From Caryophanales bacterium (GTDB lineage Bacteria; Bacillota_I; Bacilli_A; RFN20; CAG-288): 57,087 nucleotides of DNA. The DNA lies in assembly GCA_021621525.1 (NCBI GenBank), contig JAJVUU010000001.1:1-57087 (forward strand), read 5' to 3'. The stretch's first letter is position 1, and every line of letters starts with the position of its first letter. The position numbers and the translations under genes are program-made. Shown here piece after piece: positions 24,013 through 33,957 of the stretch. The notes under the pieces were generated by a model that was not told the DNA's origin, made no database searches, and worked only from the letters and a program-made list of their open reading frames with translations.

Positions 24013-26865
24013 ATGAAAAAGAATGAAACAAGGTCCGATAGGACCATAACTTCTTTTCCCTGCCACGCTCAAACCGCTTTTATTGTGGCTGAGGAATATC
24101 AAAGCAATCCCACAGATGGACTGAGTGAGGAAGAAGCCAAGCGAAGACTGAAAGAATACGGCCCGAACAAAATAGAAGAAAAGAAGAAAGCACCTTTCTT
24201 CATCAAGTTTTTAAGACAGTTCAAAGAACCGATGGTCATCGTTCTTCTTCTGGCTTCATTCATCTCTTTTGGTATCTTCCTTGTCAATGGCTTCATCAAT
24301 ATCAGTCAGGGTGCTTCCTTCTTCCTTTCAAAAGACGGAAGGGAAAACACGGAATACATCGATGGAATCGTCATCCTTGCCATCATCTTCCTCAATGCCA
24401 TCATCGGTGCCATCGAAGAGCAGAAATCCGAGCAGTCCCTGAACGCCCTGAAGAAGCTGTCTTCTCCCATCTGCAAGGTAAAAAGAGAAGGAAAGACGCT
24501 TCTTATCAAATCCGAGGATGTCGTCATAGGCGATATCGTGATACTGGAGGAGGGAGACATCCCTCCTGCAGATATAAGACTGTCCTTTTCCCTTGGCCTG
24601 AAATCAGATGAATCCTCATTGACAGGAGAATCTCTTCCCGTAGAAAAGGATGCTGAAATCGTCCTAAAGGAAGATACCTTGATCGCCGAAAGAAGCAACA
24701 TCGTCTACTCCGGCTGTCCGATATCCCAGGGAAGAGGGCAGGGCATCGTCATCCATACCGGTATGGAAAGCGAAGTAGGAAAGATTGCCAGCATGCTAAA
24801 TGATGGCAAAGATGATGAGACACCACTGCAGAAGAAACTATCAAGACTATCAAGACAGCTTGGTCTCATCTGCCTTGGCATCGTCATCATCACATTCCTC
24901 TCAGGACTCCTATGGATCCTTGTCAAAGCCAATCGAAATGGATATGAAAACTTATCCAAAGAAATCCTGTCCCTCTTTGAAGAGGCGATTGCCCTGGCTG
25001 TGGCAGCCATTCCCGAAGGACTTTCAGCCATCGTCACCATCGCCTTGGCCTTGGGTGTCACCAAGATGGTCAAAGCAAACACCATCGTAAGAAAGCTGCC
25101 ATCGGTAGAGACTCTTGGAAGCGTCAACGTCGTCTGCAGTGACAAGACCGGGACACTGACACAGAACAGGATGACGGTAAGAAAAATCTATCTCGACGGA
25201 AAGATAATCGATGCCGAGGATGTCGATAATAAAGAGTCTCTCTTCCTTGCCAAGGGTATGATGCTATGCACGAACGCTTCCATCAAGGATGACAGGATAG
25301 GAGATCCAACGGAAATCGCCCTCCTAGACTTTGCCAGAGCCTTTGGTATGGGAAAGGAAGAGACGGAAAAGCAGGAAAGACGGTTGGATGAACTGCCTTT
25401 CGATTCCGTAAGAAAGATGATGTCGGTCGAAAACGAATGCCAAGGAAGAAAAATCATCTACACCAAAGGTGCACTTGATTCGGTTCTGAAGCATACCACA
25501 AGAATCCAGGAAAAAGGTGTCATCCGTAAAATCACTGCCGAAGACATCAACAGAATCAATATTGCAAACAAAAAACTGGCAGGTAGCGGCTATAGAATCC
25601 TTGCTTTCGGCTATCGCTTTCATGACACCGACGAAAAGATGAAGGAAGAAGACATCATCTTCGTCGGATTTGTCTCCTTGATCGATCCAGAGAGAAAGGA
25701 AGCTGCTCCCGCCGTAAAGAAACTACGTGAAGCAGGAATCCGTACCGTCATGATAACAGGCGACCATCAGGACACTGCCTTTGCCATTGCAAAGAACCTA
25801 GATATTGCAAATGACATCTCCGAGTGCTGCAGCGGAGATGAGCTATCCTCGATGACCCAGGAAGACCTCCGTAGACGGGTCCAGACAGCAAACGTCTTCA
25901 GCAGAGTCTCCCCTCAGGACAAGGTCAATATCGTAAAAGCGCTCAAGGAAGAAGGCAATATCGTCAGCATGACCGGTGATGGCGTCAATGATGCTCCCTC
26001 CCTGAAGGCTGCCGACATCGGCATCGCCATGGGCATCAACGGAACAGATGTAGCCAAAAGTGCAGCCGACATGGTCTTAAGCGATGATAACTTTGCCTCC
26101 ATCGAAAAAGCCGTCGAAGAAGGAAGAAGCATCTACAGCAATATCAAGAAGACCATCTTCTATCTTCTTTCTTCCAACTTCGGGGAAGTCCTGGTCATGT
26201 TCTTCACCTTGCTCCTTGGTTTCCCGACACCGCTTGAAACGTTGCAGATTCTTTGGATCAACCTGATCACGGACTCGCTTCCTGCCATTTCCCTTTGTAT
26301 GTCAGCCAAGGAAAAAGACATCATGAAGCAACAGCCACGGAATCCAAAAGACGGTATCTTCTCCCATGGCGGATTCATATTCACTCTAGGCTATGGTACC
26401 CTCATCTTCTTGATCACATTCGCAGCCTACTTGATTCCCGGTATCCTTGCCTTCAGTGGCTCCAAGGCCTCTTTTGCTTTACAGATAAATGAAAGCTTTG
26501 AAAGAAGCTACCAAGGGTTCATCGCCTGTCTTGAAAACGAAGCCGTCCACAGGCAATGCACGACCTTTGCCTTCTGTGCCTTAGGCCTGTCACAGATTTT
26601 CCATATGCTCGGCATGTGCGACATCAAACAAAGCTTTCTTCATCTCTTCAAAGAAAGGAACATCATGGTTTATATCAGCTTCTTCCTTGGCCTGGCCTTA
26701 CAGATATTCGTTACGGAAGTGCCAGGAATCACGGATGTCTTCTCAACCATATCGCTAAGCTTCTTGGAATGGATGATTTTGATTTCGCTGTCTGTCATTC
26801 CTCTTGTCGTCCATGAAATGTTGGTGCCGTTCTTCAAGAAGCATGACCACCTACGGATCATATGA
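24013..26865 (+). CDS. P-type cation-transporting ATPase (Ca2+/Mn2+ type, P2)
   Basis: A 950-residue pump. Order of motifs: N-terminal cation ATPase domain, TGES in SSLTGESLPVEKD, the M4 site PEGLSAIVTIALA (normally PEGLPAVVT in Ca2+ pumps), phosphorylation loop DKTGTLTQN with D377, KGALD, GDGVNDAPSLKAADIG, and C-terminal helices. It resembles PMCA/PacL-type pumps. It follows the CaCA exchanger and its own riboswitch-like leader, which argues for Mn2+ efflux, although Ca2+ transport is the family default. The start at 24013 has AAAGGA upstream. Confidence 0.9.
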   Translation: MKKNETRSDRTITSFPCHAQTAFIVAEEYQSNPTDGLSEEEAKRRLKEYGPNKIEEKKKAPFFIKFLRQFKEPMVIVLLLASFISFGIFLVNGFINISQGASFFLSKDGRENTEYIDGIVILAIIFLNAIIGAIEEQKSEQSLNALKKLSSPICKVKREGKTLLIKSEDVVIGDIVILEEGDIPPADIRLSFSLGLKSDESSLTGESLPVEKDAEIVLKEDTLIAERSNIVYSGCPISQGRGQGIVIHTGMESEVGKIASMLNDGKDDETPLQKKLSRLSRQLGLICLGIVIITFLSGLLWILVKANRNGYENLSKEILSLFEEAIALAVAAIPEGLSAIVTIALALGVTKMVKANTIVRKLPSVETLGSVNVVCSDKTGTLTQNRMTVRKIYLDGKIIDAEDVDNKESLFLAKGMMLCTNASIKDDRIGDPTEIALLDFARAFGMGKEETEKQERRLDELPFDSVRKMMSVENECQGRKIIYTKGALDSVLKHTTRIQEKGVIRKITAEDINRINIANKKLAGSGYRILAFGYRFHDTDEKMKEEDIIFVGFVSLIDPERKEAAPAVKKLREAGIRTVMITGDHQDTAFAIAKNLDIANDISECCSGDELSSMTQEDLRRRVQTANVFSRVSPQDKVNIVKALKEEGNIVSMTGDGVNDAPSLKAADIGIAMGINGTDVAKSAADMVLSDDNFASIEKAVEEGRSIYSNIKKTIFYLLSSNFGEVLVMFFTLLLGFPTPLETLQILWINLITDSLPAISLCMSAKEKDIMKQQPRNPKDGIFSHGGFIFTLGYGTLIFLITFAAYLIPGILAFSGSKASFALQINESFERSYQGFIACLENEAVHRQCTTFAFCALGLSQIFHMLGMCDIKQSFLHLFKERNIMVYISFFLGLALQIFVTEVPGITDVFSTISLSFLEWMILISLSVIPLVVHEMLVPFFKKHDHLRII

Positions 26866-26884
26866 CGATTTCGATTGTAAAAGA

Positions 26885-27133
26885 TCATTTCCGATATTTT
26901 TCAAGCAATTCGTCCCTTTCGTCTATGTCCTCCACTTCCTTGTAGCCACACTTCAGGAAGTCATGATAACGATCTGAACTTCTTATAAGCCTTCTCTTCT
27001 TCCTAGTCACATAACAGTGAGCTTCAAGAACATTGCCTGAAGGTTTCTTGTATTTGAAGTGCATCTTTGTGAAACGCTTGTGATAGCCCATGCATTCTTC
27101 TTCAAGTTTCCGGTAACATTCAAAAGCTATCAT
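26885..27133 (-). CDS. Small basic protein of unknown function
   Basis: An 82-residue lysine/arginine-rich protein, unrecognised. It contains an aromatic and histidine-rich first half (FECYRKLEEECMGYHKRF) and an acidic C-terminal helix (VEDIDERDELLEKYRK). The start at 27133 was chosen because GAAAGGAA precedes it; an upstream ATG at 27169 overlaps giant gene B. It is the last gene of the protease and giant-protein operon and is convergent with the P-type ATPase, with only 19 bases between. Confidence 0.6.
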   Translation of the reverse strand: MIAFECYRKLEEECMGYHKRFTKMHFKYKKPSGNVLEAHCYVTRKKRRLIRSSDRYHDFLKCGYKEVEDIDERDELLEKYRK

Positions 27134-27155
27134 AAAGATTCCTTTCAAAAAGATG

Positions 27156-30100
27156 TCAGCTTCTTGCAACCTGATATACCATCATCTTCCGTTCCAAATA
27201 TAGGGAAAAGAGAACGGTGAACGTCAAAAGGATGAAGTCATCCTGTCTTCCTTTCCTAGGATAATGCTTATGGAATCCATTGGCCATGGAATCGAAGAAG
27301 GTATCACTGAGATTTCCCTGATGTCCCTGATACGTATTGATGAAACGAATGAAGAAACCATCATCCGTATGATAGGCATAGATCAAAAACGCCATCACCA
27401 TCATCAGATTATCCTTGGAAAAGGCAGGATTGTCATCATATTTTTTCAAAAAACGTTTGATATAGACATGCATCGTTGCTTCATTCGGAAGCATCGTTTC
27501 CTTGACAATTCCAATCGGTTTTTTAAAGACGGAACATTCTTGCGAAAGGAGCGAAACCACGGCAGGGCCACTTTCTCCTAAGAAGGACACGATGTCATTG
27601 TATTTTTCATCAAAGAGATTTGTATTCGGATAGACATAGAATCCCTGTGAAAGAAGCCTGCGGCGGTTTTTGCTTTTGTCATATAGACCGGTATAGTTTT
27701 GCTTCTCTACCGAGAACAGATTCACAAAATCCGGAAGCTCATCTTCCAGGAAAGGAAGCTTTCCTTCATAGACGGGGATGTCTTCCTTCTTCAGATCCAT
27801 CTTTCTTTCAAAGAGATACTCATAGAAGGGTTTTCTCATGGCAACAGGAACACCTAGGCAATAGACGACATTCCTGCAACGGATCTTCAAGTCGTAATTA
27901 TGAAGACTCTTGCTCTTAAGCATCTCAAACAAAGCATAGAAATCATCGACATGGTCCTTCAAAATACCAAATCTTCCATCCTTTGTATCGCAAAAGCCGT
28001 AGAAGGAACTTCCCGGAGAAACATAGACCCCCTGATATTCGAAAGAAGAGATATAGGACACGACTTGCTTCCGATGGAACAGATTCTGATCATAGATATG
28101 ATAAAGAGCACAGAGCATCTGCCCGGCAAAGTTGAGAGGAACGTCCATCTCATCATCTTCAAAAATCGTCGAACCATCGACGATGCAGGAAAGGAGGGCA
28201 TTGTTGAACTCCTTCTTATAGATATGATAATAAGGGTTCTCCTTGGCATCGGGAAGACTCGGGCCCAGTCTTCCATCCATTTCCATGGCAAGGAAATCAT
28301 AGTCAAGATACTGCATATAATCTCTCTGATTGTGGGCAGTAAGGATATAAGTCGGACATTCAAGGGATGACTTCAATGTCAGATAGACATCGTTTCTGAA
28401 TCCTTCCTGGAAGACAAAGAGAGAGGAGAGACTCTCATCTTCTGACAGCATCTCGAAATGCCTCGGTTCATCATAAAGAGAGATTCCTTCCTCAAAGGAT
28501 ATATGTTTCAGACATTCCCTCAAAGTCTTTGGATGGTCATCTTGGGAAAAGACATCCGGAAGACCAAGGAAACGGAATTCCGTGGAGTCCTTCGGCAGGG
28601 CAAACCACATCAATTCCTCTCCCATATAATGGACAGGAAACGGGAAGGCTTCCGAAGCAGGGAAGTGCTTCTTATAGATCTTCTGGAGTTCCTTAAGTGC
28701 CTCCAAGTCCCTCTTCTCCATATGAAAAGAGCCATTCTCATCTTCATAGATATAGAAGAATCTTCCTTTATGGACGATAGGATACTTCAGATACGGATCA
28801 TAGAAGACTTCATGGCAATAGGAAAAATACCTGTCAGAATGACATCTTATGCCGCTGACATGATCCTCTGCCTTTTTGGAAAGAGTGACATCCGTACCAA
28901 GGCAAGCCAGAAAGCGCAAGGCAGCAACATCCACGAGAGGATAATTCTCACGGACCTTGATGATACTTTCCCTGGAAGAATAGCCTTCGTTCAGCAAGGC
29001 AAAATAATCTCTGACAGGAAGAAGGATGCCACCTTTTTCCTGCTGGAGGATGAATTTCCTGACAAGGGATAGATAGGGATGACCTTGAAACATCGGGTTG
29101 TTCTTTGCCGCATAGTCTTCCATCTTGGAAAGAGATTCTTCAAAAAGGGAGCACTTACCCTGAACAACAGAAGCATACTTCAATTCCTTCTTCGATGAGA
29201 AATGGAAGAGGAAATCATTGTCGCTAGCTGTGACGATGCATGAAAAGTCAGAAAGGAAGAAGTGATCTTCCTCCATCTTTCTAAGCAGGAAAGGAACCGC
29301 ATAATCAGCATCATCGCATCCTATCGTCGATCCATCCGTCCTGGCAATGGGAAGAAGAAGGCCGATATGTTCGTAATTGACACCATGTTCGAACGAAAAC
29401 AGGCTTAAAAAGGATTTGACGTCTCCGTTTTCAAAGTCAAAATACCTTGCCTTTTCAAAGGCAGGATAAGGAAGGCCGAGAATCTTGAGGAAGACACTCG
29501 GAAGGAAGGCGAATTCAGCATGCCGTTTGAAATATCTCTGAGTGACATCAAAGGCACAGGCTAGCTTTGCCTTTTCGGATACATCCAGAACATAGTCTCT
29601 TGGGAAACTGATTTCTTTGACTTCGTCATCTTCCAAGACGAAAGTACGGTAAGACTTCGCATACATGTCATGGTGCGTTCCAAGATAGACCATCCTATAT
29701 TTCGTCTGGTCTGCCTGGAAGTCATGGTCAAGGACGGTGTGACCAAGTCCGCTTTGAGGACCGAACCTTTCCGTAAAGAAACGGCCAAGGACAATTCTTG
29801 CCAAAGCATAGAAATATCTTCTCAAGGCCATCTTCAGATTCAGTTCGACCCTGTCGATATCCATGGAATTCACTTTGCAAAAGGCATAGGCTGCTTTTTC
29901 TTCAAGGCTCATGGAATCGAGCTTGGCATAGTATTTCTTATAGGCGGCCCTTGTGACGAGGAAGGGATCATCGACAAAGTCCATGATCAGCTTATGAGAG
30001 GTTTCCTTCATCGCCCTTAGATCGACAGGAATCTTATCCTCATGGATATAGAAAGGATAATCGTCGTCATCGACTCTTGGTGATGGATCGACGATTTTTT

Positions 30101-30584
30101 CGATGTTCATCAGATAGAAACCATTTGCCATCAGGTAGTTGACGGCCATGTTCATGAAAGGAGCATTCGACTTGATGTCTTCCTTGCTGATATGCAGGAC
30201 TTCCTTTGTTTCATTCAGGCTTTCCTCGAAGGAAAGCATGGAAAGGATGTCGTCAAAGGAACGGAGCATTTCATTTCCGTTTTGCTTTTCAAAGCAGATT
30301 TCTCTTGGAAGAGATAGAACCTGAAGAACCCTCTCCTCTGAATTCCTACCCTCCATCCACAATCCGATGTTCTTCAGATAGACCGGATATTTTTCTTCCT
30401 TGGCGATATCATTCTGATAGAAGTACATCCTCTCCCGGATGGATTCATATTCTTCCTTGGCGATATGGTATCGTCCGTCATCGGAAACATAGACTGCATA
30501 AAACGGTGTCATGATGACCTTTCCATAGATGCAATCGGTATGTGTCAGGACCTGTTCCTCAAAGAAATCAGAATTATAGTTCAT
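27156..30584 (-). CDS. Giant repeat protein B (unknown family)
   Basis: A 1,142-residue protein that I do not recognise. No signal peptide or membrane helix is evident, so it is probably cytoplasmic. About four diverged copies of a unit can be traced near 26-125, 296-402, 603-702 and 852-970. Each has an aromatic-rich beta segment (FYAVYVSDDGRYHI in the first), a helix with L/Y-rich spacing, a V/F-L-x-L-G/S-L/V-P turn (VLQVLSLP, KILGLPYP, RFLGLP, CLGVP) and an acidic helix ending near LSFE or ISFEEGI. The same unit occurs in giant protein A. GGGAGG precedes the start, two bases after gene A stops. Confidence 0.75.
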   Translation of the reverse strand: MNYNSDFFEEQVLTHTDCIYGKVIMTPFYAVYVSDDGRYHIAKEEYESIRERMYFYQNDIAKEEKYPVYLKNIGLWMEGRNSEERVLQVLSLPREICFEKQNGNEMLRSFDDILSMLSFEESLNETKEVLHISKEDIKSNAPFMNMAVNYLMANGFYLMNIEKIVDPSPRVDDDDYPFYIHEDKIPVDLRAMKETSHKLIMDFVDDPFLVTRAAYKKYYAKLDSMSLEEKAAYAFCKVNSMDIDRVELNLKMALRRYFYALARIVLGRFFTERFGPQSGLGHTVLDHDFQADQTKYRMVYLGTHHDMYAKSYRTFVLEDDEVKEISFPRDYVLDVSEKAKLACAFDVTQRYFKRHAEFAFLPSVFLKILGLPYPAFEKARYFDFENGDVKSFLSLFSFEHGVNYEHIGLLLPIARTDGSTIGCDDADYAVPFLLRKMEEDHFFLSDFSCIVTASDNDFLFHFSSKKELKYASVVQGKCSLFEESLSKMEDYAAKNNPMFQGHPYLSLVRKFILQQEKGGILLPVRDYFALLNEGYSSRESIIKVRENYPLVDVAALRFLACLGTDVTLSKKAEDHVSGIRCHSDRYFSYCHEVFYDPYLKYPIVHKGRFFYIYEDENGSFHMEKRDLEALKELQKIYKKHFPASEAFPFPVHYMGEELMWFALPKDSTEFRFLGLPDVFSQDDHPKTLRECLKHISFEEGISLYDEPRHFEMLSEDESLSSLFVFQEGFRNDVYLTLKSSLECPTYILTAHNQRDYMQYLDYDFLAMEMDGRLGPSLPDAKENPYYHIYKKEFNNALLSCIVDGSTIFEDDEMDVPLNFAGQMLCALYHIYDQNLFHRKQVVSYISSFEYQGVYVSPGSSFYGFCDTKDGRFGILKDHVDDFYALFEMLKSKSLHNYDLKIRCRNVVYCLGVPVAMRKPFYEYLFERKMDLKKEDIPVYEGKLPFLEDELPDFVNLFSVEKQNYTGLYDKSKNRRRLLSQGFYVYPNTNLFDEKYNDIVSFLGESGPAVVSLLSQECSVFKKPIGIVKETMLPNEATMHVYIKRFLKKYDDNPAFSKDNLMMVMAFLIYAYHTDDGFFIRFINTYQGHQGNLSDTFFDSMANGFHKHYPRKGRQDDFILLTFTVLFSLYLERKMMVYQVARS

Positions 30585-30585
30585 A

Positions 30586-33500
30586 TTACCTCCCGATGTG
30601 CTTTTCCATCAGCACATATCGTTCTATCAGCTTCTGGCAAAGATATGTCATGAAACCAAGGATCTGCTGTATGACGGCATCCATGAATTCTTTGCGGATT
30701 CTTTTTGTCTGTGGGAAGCAGGCAAGGACTCTGTCCAAGAGACTTCCGTCAGGTTCTTCCGGGAAATAGAAGTTCAGAAACACCCTGTCGTTTTCAAAAT
30801 AGGTATCCATGATGATGCCGCTGGCATAGGCGTTCGCCTCTTCCCTTCCCTTGTTGAGAAGAGAGAAGTCATATAAGAAGTCCTTAAGCTTATCCTTGCC
30901 CATCACAAAGTAGGTGAAGATGGATTCCGGAACCCTTTCGGTAGGATAATCGATGACCGGAAGGTGGTCATCGCCATCCATGTCGAGAGGATAGACATAT
31001 TCCGGATCAAAATGAATGTTCTTCAACGGGAGATTGGACAGGATCAGGAAAGAATCATGCATCATTCCATTGATGGCAAAATCATATTCCGCATCCAGGT
31101 CGGACTGGAAAGGATAAGACTTTTCGAAAGGACGGTGATAGCTTGCTATGGCAGCAGAAGCATCCTTGCGACAGATTCCGTTTTCAAAATCCATCTTGTC
31201 CAAAAGCGGTTCGATGTGATGGTTTTCCAAGGAATAGCCAGAGTATTTCAAGACGACAAGATACGGGAGTCCCAACAGGCCTAAAATCAAAGCCGTCTTG
31301 CAGTCTTCGGAGAAATGCTTCTTCTCATATAGTTCAAGATATTTGTTTCCGAACTCCGCCAGGCTCTTCTTGTCGCAGGAGCAGAGATAGTATTTCCCAT
31401 CGCATGGATTGTCGCTGTAGGCACAATAGGAATGTCCGAGATGGACAAAGGGATGCTTCAAGGCTCCGTTGTAATCAAGATTCATGCTGTATCCGGTCTC
31501 ATCGGGACTGACGATATCCTGGGATACATAAAGGGAATAGGCAAGTTCAAGCCTGCGATAGATATAGACAAGCCTTGTGAAGATCATCAGATTCTGATAA
31601 ATCAGAGGATAATCCTTCTTGTCACATTCAAAGAGAAGTCTGCGGATGGTCTCATCCCCAAGGGAAAGGAATCTCTCCAAGGCAAAATAGAACTCATCAT
31701 ATCCACAGGAATCCGGGAAGAAGGAAGCGATGAGGGATGCGATCATCCTTCTTGAGACATTGATATAGGGAAGGAGGATCGGATCGATTCTCTTGCGGTC
31801 AAAATGAAGGATGCAATGATAGTCTTCAGCCTTGAGGTCGTCAAAGAACATGGTCAAAGCCGAATCCGGATTATCAGCTCCATCATAGAAGAGACCCTTC
31901 AAGGCTGCATTGGAACGGATATAGGTAAGAAAGACCTTCTCCGGGATATCTTCCTGTCCTTCTCCATAATAGGATGGCGTGGCATGGTTGCAGATATGGC
32001 AGACATGGTCCTTGAAAGGAATCTGAGGAAGAATATCCTTGGACAAGTCGATAAGATCCTCGATATCCTCAGGAAGTTCAAGGAAGTCCAGGATATAACG
32101 GTTCTTTTCTTCCGGCGTACCATTCGTATGGAATCTGTCATAGAGAGAAGCAAAATAACCGATCCTTGCAGAAACAGCTTCCTTCTGACAGGAACAGAGA
32201 CACGGCTTTGAAAAATAGTCCTTGCGGAAGGAATATGCTCCCCAATAGAAGGTGACATAAGGAGAGGGGAGGCAAGGTTCATAGGTTTCTTCATTCCTAT
32301 AAAGATTGTCAAGGGCGACAAGGGTGAGCTTATCAGAGTGAAGGATGGCATCGACCCTGGTCTTTTCCTCAGCAATCCTGAAAGGAAAATTCAAAGTATA
32401 GAAAAGGAAATCCTCAAGTTCCTGGCTGGATGATTCCTGGATGTCATATTCCTTGAGGAATCTGTCATAGGCTTCAAGGAAGGTCTTTTTTTGGCTGAAC
32501 AGGGAGTAGAAGAAAAGGAGAGCGGATGAAGAAGACATCTCATCGATCTTCTTAAGCAGCTTTCTCAAGGAATCACCGCTTCCATGAACCATCTCATAGG
32601 AAGGAAGAATCTCTTCCTGCAGGTTCCTTTTCTCATCGAAAAGGGAAAACATGGAATCCCTGCTTCTTTCTTCAACCTTCAATGTAAGGGGAATGTCCTT
32701 CCTCAGATAGACAGGATCCAATGATTCATAGATGATACCCTGGTCGAAGAGGACTCTCCTATCAAAGCAATAGGCATGCTGGCTGCTGGAAGAAAGATAG
32801 GAATAGAAACCATCAAAACGTTTGCAGGAAAGATAGATTTCCTCCATCGGGAAATCACCAAATGGAAGCCTTGAAAGCACATCTTCCTTTGTAAAATCCT
32901 TCAAGTCGGAGATAGAGGCAAAGCCTTCAAAAGGAAGACCCAACCTCGCATAAAAAGATAGGATGCTTTCTTTTGGATTCCGTTCATATTCCTCGGAAAT
33001 AAGTTGAATGATTCTCTCCTTCTCAAGATTAGCAAAAAAGAAGTGTTCGTTGTCAAGCGAATACATATCCGCCTGATAGGAAGACAAGGAATAGACCTTC
33101 CTCTTGACACGGATTTTGTTATACGTCAAAAAAGAAAGCTTCCCGGTGGATATGCCGATGACGTTCAATGAGAAGTCATCATACAAGCAGTTGATGAGAC
33201 TGGCAACATACTTTCTTAAGACCGATTCATATCTCTTCTTGAATCCGGCATCCAACATCAAATCAGAGATTTCCCTGTCGGATGTATGGTTGACAAAATA
33301 AGCGATTCTTCTATCCAGAGAGAAGGAATCCAGACGCTTCATCTCTTGATTGAAGGCTTCGTCATCTTCCTTGCCAAGGATATCGATGGCAAAGCGGGAG
33401 CTATCAGCACTCTGATATAGCTTCAGATAGATACCGGAAAGTTTCTCCTCGTCGATGAATACGGGAAGAGGGATGCCTCTTTCTTCCATAAACGGTTTGG

Positions 33501-33957
33501 TCTCGTCATAAAGGAAGAAGAATCCTTTGGCAAGACAAAAGAGTCGGAACTCATCGGAAAACCATTTCTTTCCTGTCTTTTTGGCAAGAATATGATAGCA
33601 CCTATCCTTTAATTTGGCCGTTCCTCCGACAAAGGGAAGCTGAGAAAGGATATCCTTGGAAAGATCCAGGGTAGAGAAAATCCTTTCCGGAATGCCTAAG
33701 ACCTGGAAGAGGACCTTCGTATCCGTGGCATCCCTGTAAGAGAAAGACTTCCCGTCATAGACAGGATAGGTATGTCCTAGGATTCTCTGCTGATAGAACT
33801 TCAAAGCCTCCTTGATGCTCTCCTTGTCCTCCATAGGAAGATAGGCATGGTCATTCCTATCGATATAGGCAACATGAAAAAGAGAAAAGACAGCCTTCTG
33901 ATAATCGGAGCGGAAGGGAATATCAATGACTTCTTCCTCCAAAGAAGCGATGCTCAT
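30586..33957 (-). CDS. Giant repeat protein A (unknown family)
   Basis: A 1,123-residue protein with no recognised domain, paralogous in layout to giant protein B. Repeat units lie near 24-135, 283-380, 567-665 and 836-935, each followed by about 170 residues of helical sequence. Diagnostic turns are FQVLGIPE, ARLGLPFE, DFLELPED and LLGLPYL. Unit 3 carries C588-S-C590 and C653-x-x-C656, and unit 4 keeps C859-S-C861 and C929; this suggests an ancestral zinc site lost in other units. The ATG overlaps the stop of the protease gene (TGATG), so the two are translationally coupled. Confidence 0.75.
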   Translation of the reverse strand: MSIASLEEEVIDIPFRSDYQKAVFSLFHVAYIDRNDHAYLPMEDKESIKEALKFYQQRILGHTYPVYDGKSFSYRDATDTKVLFQVLGIPERIFSTLDLSKDILSQLPFVGGTAKLKDRCYHILAKKTGKKWFSDEFRLFCLAKGFFFLYDETKPFMEERGIPLPVFIDEEKLSGIYLKLYQSADSSRFAIDILGKEDDEAFNQEMKRLDSFSLDRRIAYFVNHTSDREISDLMLDAGFKKRYESVLRKYVASLINCLYDDFSLNVIGISTGKLSFLTYNKIRVKRKVYSLSSYQADMYSLDNEHFFFANLEKERIIQLISEEYERNPKESILSFYARLGLPFEGFASISDLKDFTKEDVLSRLPFGDFPMEEIYLSCKRFDGFYSYLSSSSQHAYCFDRRVLFDQGIIYESLDPVYLRKDIPLTLKVEERSRDSMFSLFDEKRNLQEEILPSYEMVHGSGDSLRKLLKKIDEMSSSSALLFFYSLFSQKKTFLEAYDRFLKEYDIQESSSQELEDFLFYTLNFPFRIAEEKTRVDAILHSDKLTLVALDNLYRNEETYEPCLPSPYVTFYWGAYSFRKDYFSKPCLCSCQKEAVSARIGYFASLYDRFHTNGTPEEKNRYILDFLELPEDIEDLIDLSKDILPQIPFKDHVCHICNHATPSYYGEGQEDIPEKVFLTYIRSNAALKGLFYDGADNPDSALTMFFDDLKAEDYHCILHFDRKRIDPILLPYINVSRRMIASLIASFFPDSCGYDEFYFALERFLSLGDETIRRLLFECDKKDYPLIYQNLMIFTRLVYIYRRLELAYSLYVSQDIVSPDETGYSMNLDYNGALKHPFVHLGHSYCAYSDNPCDGKYYLCSCDKKSLAEFGNKYLELYEKKHFSEDCKTALILGLLGLPYLVVLKYSGYSLENHHIEPLLDKMDFENGICRKDASAAIASYHRPFEKSYPFQSDLDAEYDFAINGMMHDSFLILSNLPLKNIHFDPEYVYPLDMDGDDHLPVIDYPTERVPESIFTYFVMGKDKLKDFLYDFSLLNKGREEANAYASGIIMDTYFENDRVFLNFYFPEEPDGSLLDRVLACFPQTKRIRKEFMDAVIQQILGFMTYLCQKLIERYVLMEKHIGR

